A stretch of DNA of 15,705 bases. It comes from Hamiltosporidium magnivora (lineage: Eukaryota > Microsporidia > Dubosqiidae). Below the pieces are notes generated by a model that saw nothing but the letters and a program-made list of their open reading frames with translations, had not been told where the DNA came from and searched no databases. The stretch covers positions 1 through 15,705 of the forward strand of contig PITI01000264.1 in the NCBI GenBank assembly GCA_004325065.1. The letters are read 5' to 3'. The translations under genes were made by a program, and so were the position numbers. This document shows positions 1 to 7,920 of this stretch, piece by piece (position 1 is the stretch's first letter; each line of letters begins with the position of its first letter).

Positions 1-1502
1 GTCGTTAACTTATAGAGGTTGGACATACAAGCGATTGGCCTGTAGTCAGAGCCTCTTCGTGGAATTCCTTTCGGTATCAAATACGTAAGCCCGCAGTAAA
101 ACCAATCAGCTTGAGTGGTTCCTTCTAAACATATAACTTTCACAATATCATAAATATATTTGTGAAGAGTTGTAAGTTTCTTAATGAAAAAATTGTAAAT
201 ACCATCAATTCCAGCAGCTTTCCAATTGGGAAGCCAATTAATGATATTTACAAATTCATCAAGTGAAGGAAACATGGTCGGATGATTATCTGATACAAAT
301 GGAATCAAATAATCATCATACGTGACTGTTTCATCATTTTTGTTTCATATTGTAGACCAAAAACTCACAATTTCATCACGGCTAACTACATGCTCGGATT
401 CCACACGCTCGGATAACCCACGATAAAATCGATTTTGGATAAGCTCAAACATACGATTCTTTTTTTGGAATATCTTCCTACTTTCATACATCGTAATTTT
501 TTTTCTCGTAAACATTTAAAAACTCATTCTTCTTAACTAGAGCCTCAGAAAGATCAGTTACACACCTCAGGTTTAAATACAACACCCACATGATTTTCTT
601 GAGGCATTCGTTTCTGCACTGGAGATTTTTTCTTGTTTACGAGCCTTCTCGAAGAGATCTTTGGAAAGTACTAACCTAGAAACTTTACTTTTTATGTTTA
701 CTTTCGAGCAGATCTAGGCTTTTCTTTGCGTGTTGCCTCGTCATAGCCTACCTGGGCTGCCTGGATTTTCCGTGCCACTACAGTTATCGTCATCGGCACA
801 CAAGAATCAGCATAATCACCGATAATTCGATTAATAAGGTCTGAAACTTTACTGTCCACCAATTCACTTGGAAGCTTTCGAGTTCCGACCACCACTTTTT
901 CAATTTCCTTCTCGGTGATGTCTTTGATTTTAATCAAAAATTTATCTCTAAGGTTTATGTACTCCGTGGTGTCAGTCAGGGTGCATGGCTCAGAGATACA
1001 AGTGGCGATTCTACGTCGCTCTCTATTCTCTTCTGATTTTATTTCCTTCCTCATAGTAGTTTGTGCCAATATTTTAACACTTTGATAGTTTTAGTGCAGC
1101 CGAATTTCTCATTATAGTACCTGTGAAGCTCTGTCCAGCCATTTCTTGGCATTCTTTCAAACCTTATCTGTACTGCAAAAAAAAAACAATTTGAGACCAT
1201 TCCTTTGGTCGGCTGTTACGGAATCGAATATCGTCCGCAATATCATTAGCCTGTTACCTTGTGGAATAGCTAGAGTATAGGGGTTTGTCATGTCGTACGA
1301 CGGCTCGCACCAGATACTTCAACCAAAGAGGGATGTGGAGTATTAGGCGAAAGTATGGTGCCAAACCCACTATTTTGCATGTTACTGCTTGTTTGGTTTG
1401 GTGGTGGATGTGTGGTTTTTGTGTATAAGGAGGAAGGTAGGTAATTCGCAGGTGGGTGTAGCTAACATTTTTGTATGCCACTCTCACTTTTATCGACCTC
1501 AT
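1..1502 (-). pseudogene. Decayed non-LTR retrotransposon ORF (reverse transcriptase, partial)
   Basis: Minus-strand reading gives a broken polyprotein. It opens with an ATG at 1500-1502 and runs off the left edge. Between about 1 and 240 it reads WKAAGIDGIYNFFIKKL, then GLTYLIPKG, then DYRPIACMSNLYKLT, which match the finger motifs of non-LTR (LINE/R2-like) reverse transcriptases; palm motifs and endonuclease would lie outside the window. Near 1080-1160 a stretch beginning GWTELHRYYNEKF and ending LKYWHKL has Myb/SANT-like spacing of aromatic and basic residues, as in N-terminal DNA-binding regions of some such elements (inference). The frame is broken by stops at 1254-1256 and 345-347 and by apparent frameshifts near 1177-1186 (a ten-A run), 1054-1070, ~698, ~575 and 497-504 (an eight-T run). 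The 698-1069 segment has no ATG start and is only a fragment of this ORF. The element is probably dead, unless the breaks are sequencing errors in homopolymers. Confidence 0.85.
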
Positions 1503-1642
1503 CGGCTTCGTTTGCAGTCTTTATTTTATTATTTTTTAATGTTTCGCTGCTAACTTTTTTTTTCTACCCAATAAAAAAAAAATAAAATATAAAAAAATTA
1601 TAGAATGAAAATTCCTTGATTTATAGAAATACCAATTTTTAA
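1503..1642. other. Short AT-rich gap between Sac1-like gene and retroelement
   Basis: This 140-bp gap holds the 3' flank of the Sac1-like gene and the presumed 5' leader of the retroelement, both read on the minus strand. It is rich in A and T runs. A GGG triplet on the minus strand at 1567-1569 lies about 65 bases before the element's ATG. No canonical AATAAA polyadenylation signal is visible on the minus strand after the Sac1 stop codon. Confidence 0.5.
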
Positions 1643-3208
1643 TTATTTTTCATAGTAAACTGGTTTGTTAATAAATTTTTCAAATAAAACTATAAAAATT
1701 ACTATAAATATTGAAATAAAGGTAATTCCCAGTTTAAATATTCCATTAACAGCAAGAATTCCACTATTTAGTAAATAAAAAGACGGACCAGAAAACAACA
1801 TTACCAACGTATAAAATATAAGGAAAAAAGACAAAGGAAGTTCTTTACGTTGCATATCCTTATAATTACCTGTAACCAAGTCATATCCATTTTGAATATC
1901 TCCATCATAAAATCTTCCCAAAAAGTATCTTTTTATGGTAAAAATTAAATCAAATATTTTACCAACTTTTTTGTTATAAATAGCCCAGGATTTTAAAGAG
2001 GCTGTTCCTGCGTACTGATGAGATAAATAATTTCCATTTTCAAACCAAATTCTCTTAAAATCATTTTTAATTGCATTTTCTAAACTTTCATCCCATAATT
2101 TGTTTTCTTGATTTATTTTAATCGAAATAATTTGTTGTATCTTATATTGGGCAACATTTGTTCGATCTAAACAGTCAATACAATTGGTTCGTATAATTCC
2201 CGACTGTTTTTTCCCAACTGAACTAAAATATCCACATTTTTCTACTTCTCTACTGATGATTTCTGTCAAATCTTCATTAAACAAACATCCTGCTTTAATA
2301 AAATCTGTCCAACAAAAATTACATTTTTTTTTTCTTAAAACTTTTGTAAATTCATCTCCTATTTTCTTTTCATATCCTTGTTTGTGAATAAGATTTAAAT
2401 AATAAATATTTCCATAATATTCTGTAAATATTTGGTTTGATAATTTAAACACCTCCCAACTCTCTAAAACAGTATATCTCGGTTTATATTTAATATCTAC
2501 CACATGCTTCCATAATAAAGGAATGGATCCTCTTACTTGTGTAAATGAATAAACATTTTTATCTTTTATAAATATTTGTTCGGTTTCCACAAAATTAGAA
2601 GAAAATCCTTTTTTGTCACATCCACGACTAAAATACCGACTCCCTACTCTTTTCCAAGACCGCCTAGATATTAAAACAACGCTCAAATTGTTAAAATTAA
2701 AACTACCGAAATATCCTTGAATACACTTCAAAACAAACTCTTCACATCCTTCACCAACACCAATAAAATTATTCATTAAATTGTAATTAAATAAAAAGTT
2801 TTTACTTTCATTTCCATAATTATTTCCTACAAATAAATCATTTTCACAAAAAAATATTCCTGGTAAAGTAAAAAAGTTTTTTATCATTTTTATCTCAAAT
2901 GAATCTGAAATATTTTCTTTAATATTTTTTAATTTAAAAATTAAAATACTTTTTATTTCATACACACATTTACCGAAATACTCCCCTTTATTACTTACTT
3001 TGTCGATACAGATTATATAAGATCCACCATTTAAATGTATTAAACCAAATATACCATATATTAGATAACAACCATCATATTCGAATTCATTTGATTTTCC
3101 TTTTTTTATCGATTCATCTATACGTGAAATGGTTATTAAGTTATCTGTTACTGTATTTAAAAGTAAAATCTCATTTTTATTTTCGTTTATAAATATTTTT
3201 GCTGTCAT
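1643..3208 (-). CDS. SAC1: Sac1-like phosphoinositide phosphatase, 521 aa, C-terminal membrane anchor
   Basis: Sac-domain phosphatases remove phosphates from phosphoinositides, chiefly PI4P, at ER and Golgi membranes. The signature is the catalytic P-loop RTNCIDCLDRTNVAQ at residues 340-354, giving CX5R(T) with Cys343 as nucleophile and Arg349. Other Sac-domain blocks follow the family order: RYFSRGCD (191-198), NFVETEQI (205-212), SFTQVRGSIPLLW (221-233), HKQGYE (275-280), and an ENGNYLSHQYAGTASLK block (390-406). Two hydrophobic stretches near residues 458-480 and 488-510 match the paired C-terminal transmembrane segments of Sac1, with a short charged tail. The length is about 100 residues below yeast Sac1 (623 aa), as expected for a compact microsporidian protein. 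The start is the first ATG and has a CCC motif 3-5 bases upstream. The frame is open throughout and there is no sign of introns. The family call is firm; the substrate is inferred from the family. Confidence 0.95.
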   Translation of the reverse strand: MTAKIFINENKNEILLLNTVTDNLITISRIDESIKKGKSNEFEYDGCYLIYGIFGLIHLNGGSYIICIDKVSNKGEYFGKCVYEIKSILIFKLKNIKENISDSFEIKMIKNFFTLPGIFFCENDLFVGNNYGNESKNFLFNYNLMNNFIGVGEGCEEFVLKCIQGYFGSFNFNNLSVVLISRRSWKRVGSRYFSRGCDKKGFSSNFVETEQIFIKDKNVYSFTQVRGSIPLLWKHVVDIKYKPRYTVLESWEVFKLSNQIFTEYYGNIYYLNLIHKQGYEKKIGDEFTKVLRKKKCNFCWTDFIKAGCLFNEDLTEIISREVEKCGYFSSVGKKQSGIIRTNCIDCLDRTNVAQYKIQQIISIKINQENKLWDESLENAIKNDFKRIWFENGNYLSHQYAGTASLKSWAIYNKKVGKIFDLIFTIKRYFLGRFYDGDIQNGYDLVTGNYKDMQRKELPLSFFLIFYTLVMLFSGPSFYLLNSGILAVNGIFKLGITFISIFIVIFIVLFEKFINKPVYYEK

Positions 3209-3216
3209 ATGGGTTA
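3209..3216 (-). promoter_or_regulatory. CCC start-proximal motif of the Sac1-like gene
   Basis: Read on the minus strand, the bases before the ATG are TTTTTAACCCAT. The CCC is 3-5 bases upstream of the start codon. A CCC- or GGG-like motif this close to the start is a known microsporidian transcription-start feature. It supports both this start and the taxonomic call. Confidence 0.65.
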
Positions 3217-3250
3217 AAAAAAAATTATTTGTTTTATTTCTTAAAGGCCC

Positions 3251-3490
3251 TATTAGAAATTATTTTAAGTTATTTAACTGTTGATTATAGACCATAATTT
3301 TTGATTTATTAGAAATTATGATATTTTATTTTATTAACCTCTGTTTATAGACTATAAGTTTTTTTGATTTTTTTATGAAATATTAGAATAATTTATTTAA
3401 TCTGTTTATAGAATATAAATCTTTTATTTTTCCGATACCACCCTTTATAGACTATAATTTTATTTTTCGTAAAGTCTTTATAACATACAA
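3251..3490. repeat. Degenerate ~60-bp tandem array with near-palindromic TTATAGACTATAA core
   Basis: Five related cores lie upstream of the Sac1-like gene: TTATAGACCATAA (~3285), TTATAGACTATAA (~3345), TTATAGAATATAA (~3406), TTATAGACTATAA (~3445) and a weak TTATAACATACAA (~3478). The first three are about 60 bases apart and also share a TATTAGAAATTAT-like block (3251, 3308, ~3381), which points to an old tandem duplication; the later spacing drops to about 40 and 33. The core is an inverted repeat, TTATAG and CTATAA around one central base, so it looks the same on both strands. It could be a protein-binding array or a degenerate satellite. Confidence 0.6.
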
Positions 3491-3621
3491 TGATTTAATT
3501 TTAGTTCTTTTTAATTTTATTCCCTGTTTTTCTTTAATAACCAATTTTATATTTTGAATTGTACATTTATTTCTAAATTGTTATTTTATCTTATTTTATT
3601 AAAGGAATAAAAAAATTTTAT

Positions 3622-4339
3622 ATTTAAAAATATCACATCATTTTAAAACAGTGGCATAAGTATTTTTGTTTTCATGACTTCAACGCCGTTCTAGGTTTGA
3701 CATAAATAATTGCTAATCCAACTTTATACATACTCCATACGATACCTATATCCCAATTACTTTTAGCTAAAAACTATGTATAACTAAAAAATGTGTATAA
3801 CCTAAAAAATGTGTATAATCTAAAAAATGGGGAGGTACTGCACCGGGGTTAATTAATATCTATATGTTTGTGATCATAGTTGAAATCTAACCTGAGCTTA
3901 TCCGGATTAAGCAATATTCTAACTACTCTACACTTACCGAACTTCATAAAGCTCTAGCTACGATATATCTCAACGACTTACATGGGGTCGAACTAGACAG
4001 TACAATTTTACATCAACAGGTATAACCCGCTATTAGTTTTTATGGCTTTTATTTTTATATCCCCCGGGCTCCAAGTCTTCTACCTCAGATAAGCGAGGCT
4101 AGGTTTCCAAGCTTTAAGATGGCAACTACCTACATGTTCAGCTGCAGTCTGCAATCTAGTTACATAAAAAACTTCAAATAAATTTGTTAAAAAAGTTTCG
4201 CCATTCGTAGAAAAACTCTTCATATAAGCTCAAATAACAACCTAACGTGGTTCAATCCACCCAAAAATTTAAACAATTATTTTCATCCCGATTTCACATA
4301 CTCAGTGCGATGCAGATAGTTTTTTATGTGGTTATCCTC
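3622..4339 (+). repeat. Dispersed repeat, copy A (~0.72 kb), inverted relative to copy B
   Basis: This segment matches the reverse complement of 13447-14160 along most of its length. There are identical blocks such as 4128-4150 with 13647-13669 (23 bases) and 4153-4173 with 13625-13645 (21 bases). Similarity starts near TTTTAAAACAGTGGCA (3641) and stops after ATGTGGTTATCCTC (4326-4339). No conserved reading frame is shared by the two copies, both of which are full of stops. It looks like a non-coding mobile or satellite-type repeat; no terminal inverted repeats or target-site duplications were recognised, so its class is open. The part around 3830-3900 does not align well with copy B. Confidence 0.8.
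3767..3829 (+). repeat. 18-bp tandem repeat (about 3.5 units)
   Basis: Units begin at 3767, 3784, 3802 and 3820, with consensus CTAAAAAATGTGTATAAY. The first unit is one base short and diverged, and the last is truncated. It sits inside repeat copy A and is absent from copy B, so it arose after the two copies separated. Confidence 0.85.
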
Positions 4340-5474
4340 TCTCCAGAATTTTTTAAATAATAAAATTTAAATGAAAACCTATAAAACGGGGTACGTATGA
4401 GACTCTGGATATTTATTATTTTACTTATTAGAGTATCTTGGAATATTATCCATAATTTATAAAACTTAAAGTTAAAATATTAAATTGGTGTAGAGAAGGT
4501 ATTATTTATATATCTTTAATAAATATAATAGTTTTTTTTAAAAATTTACAATTTTATGAATTTTTTTTACTAAAAATATTTTTAAAAAATGAAAATTCGA
4601 GAAATAAATTTCCGTATTTTATTGTTCTGAAATATGGTGTTCATAAAGAATTACACTAACTTCAAAAAAACCATAATTTGTCTTTAAATGTCATACTAAG
4701 TAAGAATAATTATAAGGTAATATTAATCAAAATAAGGATAAATTAATAAGAGGGTTGAATCTTAATTTCTATAGACTTGAAGTTCTATATTATAGAGTAT
4801 CCAAAGTGTTACTAAAATATAATTTAATATTCTATATTTTCTATTTTTTCATTTATTTTTTTAAAGTTTTTTATAAATAATTTAATTGATCAGATTGGTA
4901 GTTCAATATTATAATATTTTTAATTTAAATCGTTTTTCTGGTATATAAGCGGTAAATTTTTTATTTTTAAACTACAAATTGTTTATTTGAATTTTTATAT
5001 AAATAAAATCTTTTACATGTCGTTAAGTTTTTATATATTTCTAAGGTATTTTCAGTTTATATGCCTTTAATTTCTATTTGTATTATAAGACAGAAAATTT
5101 ATATTGTTTTGAAATGAAATATATTCGGTTATAAAAATATAAATTCTTAACGGAAGGAAATCTTTAAACTACTTCTGGAATTATGTATCTCTTATATAGA
5201 ATAAAATAAACTAGCATCATACAGCAAGCTCAAATAGGGGATTGTTTTACGATTTTTATCAGATATGCATCAATCATATACAATATTACAATTAAAATAC
5301 ATTTTCGGAAGTCTCTGGGATAAATTGAATATGAAATATTCTTAAAGTTTATTGGAGCATATGTTTGCGTGGTTTAGAGAAGCTATTATTTGGAATTTAA
5401 ATTTATTGTTAAAAACCTATTATTTTATGGACAGATGATTGTCTAGAGGTCTATATTTAGTCTATAGGCTATTT
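4340..5474. other. AT-rich intergenic DNA, no gene seen
   Basis: All frames are frequently stopped and no protein family, tRNA or rRNA is recognisable. Long A and T tracts dominate. A short stretch near 5211-5290 (AAGCTCAAATAGGGGATTG) faintly resembles the dispersed repeat family found elsewhere in the window, but too weakly to call a copy. Confidence 0.6.
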
Positions 5475-5690
5475 TATGAGAGTAGATAGGGGATATCTAA
5501 ATTAAAACCCCCTGGATGTAGCTTAGTTTGTAAAATACATGTGAAAATCATTGTTGATATTTTGGTGGGATTTAAAAAAGATTGTATCTATAATCCAATC
5601 CCCTATAATCCCGAGTAGCAACAGATTAAAAGAAGAGACTGTAAATTTTCCAGTTGTTCATCCTAGACAGCGAATGGTAAAATAAGAATA
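5475..5690 (-). repeat. Dispersed repeat fragment, copy D
   Basis: The minus strand of this stretch aligns with the plus strand of copy C (about 12975-13115). The best block is 17 identical bases (5619-5635 with 13035-13051), followed after one mismatch by ACTCGG. GGATGAACAA and a TTTTACC-like block also match on the 5' side. Beyond that, an ATCCCACCAAAA-like segment (~5560-5575) resembles ATCCACCCAAAAAT in copy A. It is old and diverged, and its boundaries are approximate. Confidence 0.65.
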
Positions 5691-6397
5691 AATAAGTATA
5701 TAAGACCTTGAAGCTATTCACTCAAATTAGTTGCGTACAATTATTATTGAGAATATAAATACATTTCACGGAAGATTGGTAGAAAAGCATGAATTTTATC
5801 ATACGATTTTTTAAGCAACTGGAAATTTCTAGTATGGAATCTTCACAAGTTATTTATTTTTATTTTAAAATGTAAATTTATGAAAAATTAAAAAAAAAAA
5901 ATTATCATGTTATTCCTAATAAATACAAAATCTGGAAACGATTTTAACAGAGTTTATTTAAAATATTTTTTTGAAACAATAGAATCGTTTTAATTTTTTT
6001 ATGTTCAGTTCTACTCACTACTATTGATTTGTAAGATAAGAAGAAATAGAAAGAAACATATCTCAATTGAAGCACTTTTATTGATGTCTTATGGTCTTTA
6101 ACTAGATAAACATATCGAGGTGAGTCTTCGTAGTGTGAAGTAACTGAATTATACATAAAGAGATTTCTCATAAAAGATTTTCTTAGAATTAAATAAAAAT
6201 TTAAAAGACATTGGTATTGATTTTTTAATGGTATTTTTAGATAAGCTTACTCGAATAGAAAATTATAATTTATGAAGAAAATCCTAAAAAAAACTGAGGG
6301 AACTCTTTTAAATTTCATTCAATTTAACGTGTAATTTTTATTTTATTTTTCTAAAATTATAGCCAAAAACTTCCTTATTATCCATCAAATCCGTAGT
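5691..6397. other. AT-rich 3' flank of the ATPase gene, no gene seen
   Basis: This stretch lies downstream of the Rix7-like gene. A 75-codon ATG-initiated frame on the minus strand (5944-6171) exists, but it has no start-proximal CCC motif, no recognisable domain, and a length expected by chance in DNA this AT-rich. Confidence 0.55.
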
Positions 6398-7906
6398 TTA
6401 TTTTTTGTCATCTAAATCCAAATTTCTTTTTCTTTTTATAGAAGACAAGGCTCTATTAAAATATTCTATTCCTATTTTTAAATCTTCAACGTCAAAATTG
6501 TCTTTAAGACACAACATAGCAGCTTCACGAACCACACCACATATTTCAGCACCACTAAGACCATATAATTCTAAATCTTTGATATCAAAAGACTCTATCG
6601 GAACATCTTTGAGACATTTTTTAAAAATATCATAGCCTTCTTCTTTATTTGGCATGGGAACTTCAATTATTTTATCAAAACGACCAGGTCTAAGTAATGC
6701 ACTATCAATACTGTTTATTCTATTGGTTGCACCAATAATATATACTTCGCCTCGATCTTCAAGTCCATCCATCAGTGTCAAAATTTGATTGACTATTCGA
6801 GATGTAAATTCATTATTACCTCTTTTGAGACACAAAGAATCGATTTCGTCAAAAAATATTACACAGGGGGATTGCATTTTTGCAGAATAAAATAAATCGC
6901 GTATTTCCTTTTCACTATCTCCAACATATTTACTGATCAATTCTGGTCCTTTGACACTTATAAAATTACAGTGACTTAAATTTGAAACTGCTTTTGCCAG
7001 CATAGTTTTACCACATCCTGGCGGCCCGTATAAAAGCACACCGCTTGGCCTATTTATACCCAACCGCTTAAATTTATGAGGGTATTGCGAGGGTAATATA
7101 ATACTCATTTGCAATTCAGATTTTACTTCTTCTAAAGCCCCCACATCATCAAATGTGACAGCAGAAGTCTCCTTTCTCATTTCTTTCAAAGACAAATCTA
7201 TAATTTCATAATTTAATTCTGTTTTTTCCGCAATACTTTTTGCTATCGATCTTCTAAATAAACGTTTTAAATCTCCCGGTACAAATCCAGGAGTTCGTTT
7301 GGCAATATCATTTAACAAAGAATTATTTAAATCTGGTTTTATTTCTTTAATTAAATCACATATAATTTCTCTTCTTTCTTCTTCTGTCGGTATTCTCACC
7401 ATAATTTCATAATCGAAAATATTTTTTAAATCCTCATTTTTTGTATGAGAAGTACAAATAACGATTCCGGTATTCATAAGTGAAATATTTTCACGTATTT
7501 TTTGTAAAATGGTCAATCTATTTTCCGTTACAAGATGTAAAGAATCAATAAAAATTAAAGAATTTGGACAAAAAGCTGCTTTCTTGAACATATCAGATAC
7601 ATCTTTAGAAGTTTCTATATTTAAATTGTAAATTGGTAAATTGTACTGTGAAGATATACTATTTACCAAATAACTTTTACCAACACCAGAAGGTCCATAA
7701 AATAATAAAGATCGAGGTACATCAATATCCGATTTATTGGTCATTAAAGACGCTTCTAAAAATTCATTTACTTGTGGTTTTAAATAGTGAAAAGATTTTA
7801 AATCACAAAAAAATGGATGTGAAGTGGGAATCGTTGTTTTCTTTAAATGTTCTGATAATATTTTGTTTCTTATCAATGTGTTATTGTCTTTCTTTGTATG
7901 CAACAT
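6398..7906 (-). CDS. RIX7: Rix7/NVL-like tandem AAA ATPase, 502 aa, reduced
   Basis: Rix7/NVL is a nucleolar and nuclear AAA ATPase that remodels pre-60S ribosomal particles. There are two AAA modules. D1 (about residues 40-230) has Walker A GPSGVGKS (71-78), but its Walker B reads LIFIDS (117-122) with Ser at the catalytic Glu position, a sensor-1 position occupied by His154, and no arginine-finger motif. D2 (about 250-490) is intact: Walker A GPPGCGKT (294-301), pore loop KYVG (326-329), Walker B VIFFDEID (349-356), sensor-1 GATNR (392-396), and LRPGRFD with Arg406 and Arg409. The D2 entry VTFDDVGALEEVKSEL and the FISVKGPEL block resemble NVL/Rix7 more than Cdc48 or Afg2. At 502 residues it is far shorter than yeast Rix7 (about 837 aa), mainly because the N-terminal domain is missing and D1 is small. 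The start has CCC 10-12 bases upstream. AAA identity is certain; the Rix7 assignment is probable, with Afg2/Drg1 as the alternative. Confidence 0.9.
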   Translation of the reverse strand: MLHTKKDNNTLIRNKILSEHLKKTTIPTSHPFFCDLKSFHYLKPQVNEFLEASLMTNKSDIDVPRSLLFYGPSGVGKSYLVNSISSQYNLPIYNLNIETSKDVSDMFKKAAFCPNSLIFIDSLHLVTENRLTILQKIRENISLMNTGIVICTSHTKNEDLKNIFDYEIMVRIPTEEERREIICDLIKEIKPDLNNSLLNDIAKRTPGFVPGDLKRLFRRSIAKSIAEKTELNYEIIDLSLKEMRKETSAVTFDDVGALEEVKSELQMSIILPSQYPHKFKRLGINRPSGVLLYGPPGCGKTMLAKAVSNLSHCNFISVKGPELISKYVGDSEKEIRDLFYSAKMQSPCVIFFDEIDSLCLKRGNNEFTSRIVNQILTLMDGLEDRGEVYIIGATNRINSIDSALLRPGRFDKIIEVPMPNKEEGYDIFKKCLKDVPIESFDIKDLELYGLSGAEICGVVREAAMLCLKDNFDVEDLKIGIEYFNRALSSIKRKRNLDLDDKK

Positions 7907-7920
7907 ATAATTGAAGGGTA
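7907..7920 (-). promoter_or_regulatory. CCC start-proximal motif of the Rix7-like gene
   Basis: On the minus strand TACCCTTCAATTAT immediately precedes the ATG, so CCC lies 10-12 bases upstream. It is the same class of signal as before the Sac1-like gene, and supports the chosen start. Confidence 0.65.

Noticed and set aside
3251..3490. CRISPR-like reading of the spaced palindromic repeats
   Set aside because: Spacing is irregular, spacers are related to each other, no cas genes are present, and the context is eukaryotic.
4250..4265. T-arm-like GTGGTTCAATCCAC
   Set aside because: A normal 7-base T-loop leaves the stem unpaired, no other tRNA arms surround it, and the site is not conserved in repeat copy B.
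5517..5590. tRNA-like 5' start (GGATGTAGCTTAG)
   Set aside because: Positions 8-9 and the D-stem do not fit, and no T-arm or matching 3' acceptor strand follows; it falls in repeat copy D.
5944..6171. 75-codon minus-strand open frame with an ATG, downstream of the ATPase
   Set aside because: No start-proximal motif, no domain, and a length compatible with chance at this base composition.
7633..7914. Plus-strand open frames overlapping the ATPase (also 6405-6635), the Sac1 gene (2184-2387) and the 192-aa gene (11273-11581)
   Set aside because: All are antisense shadows of well-supported minus-strand genes.
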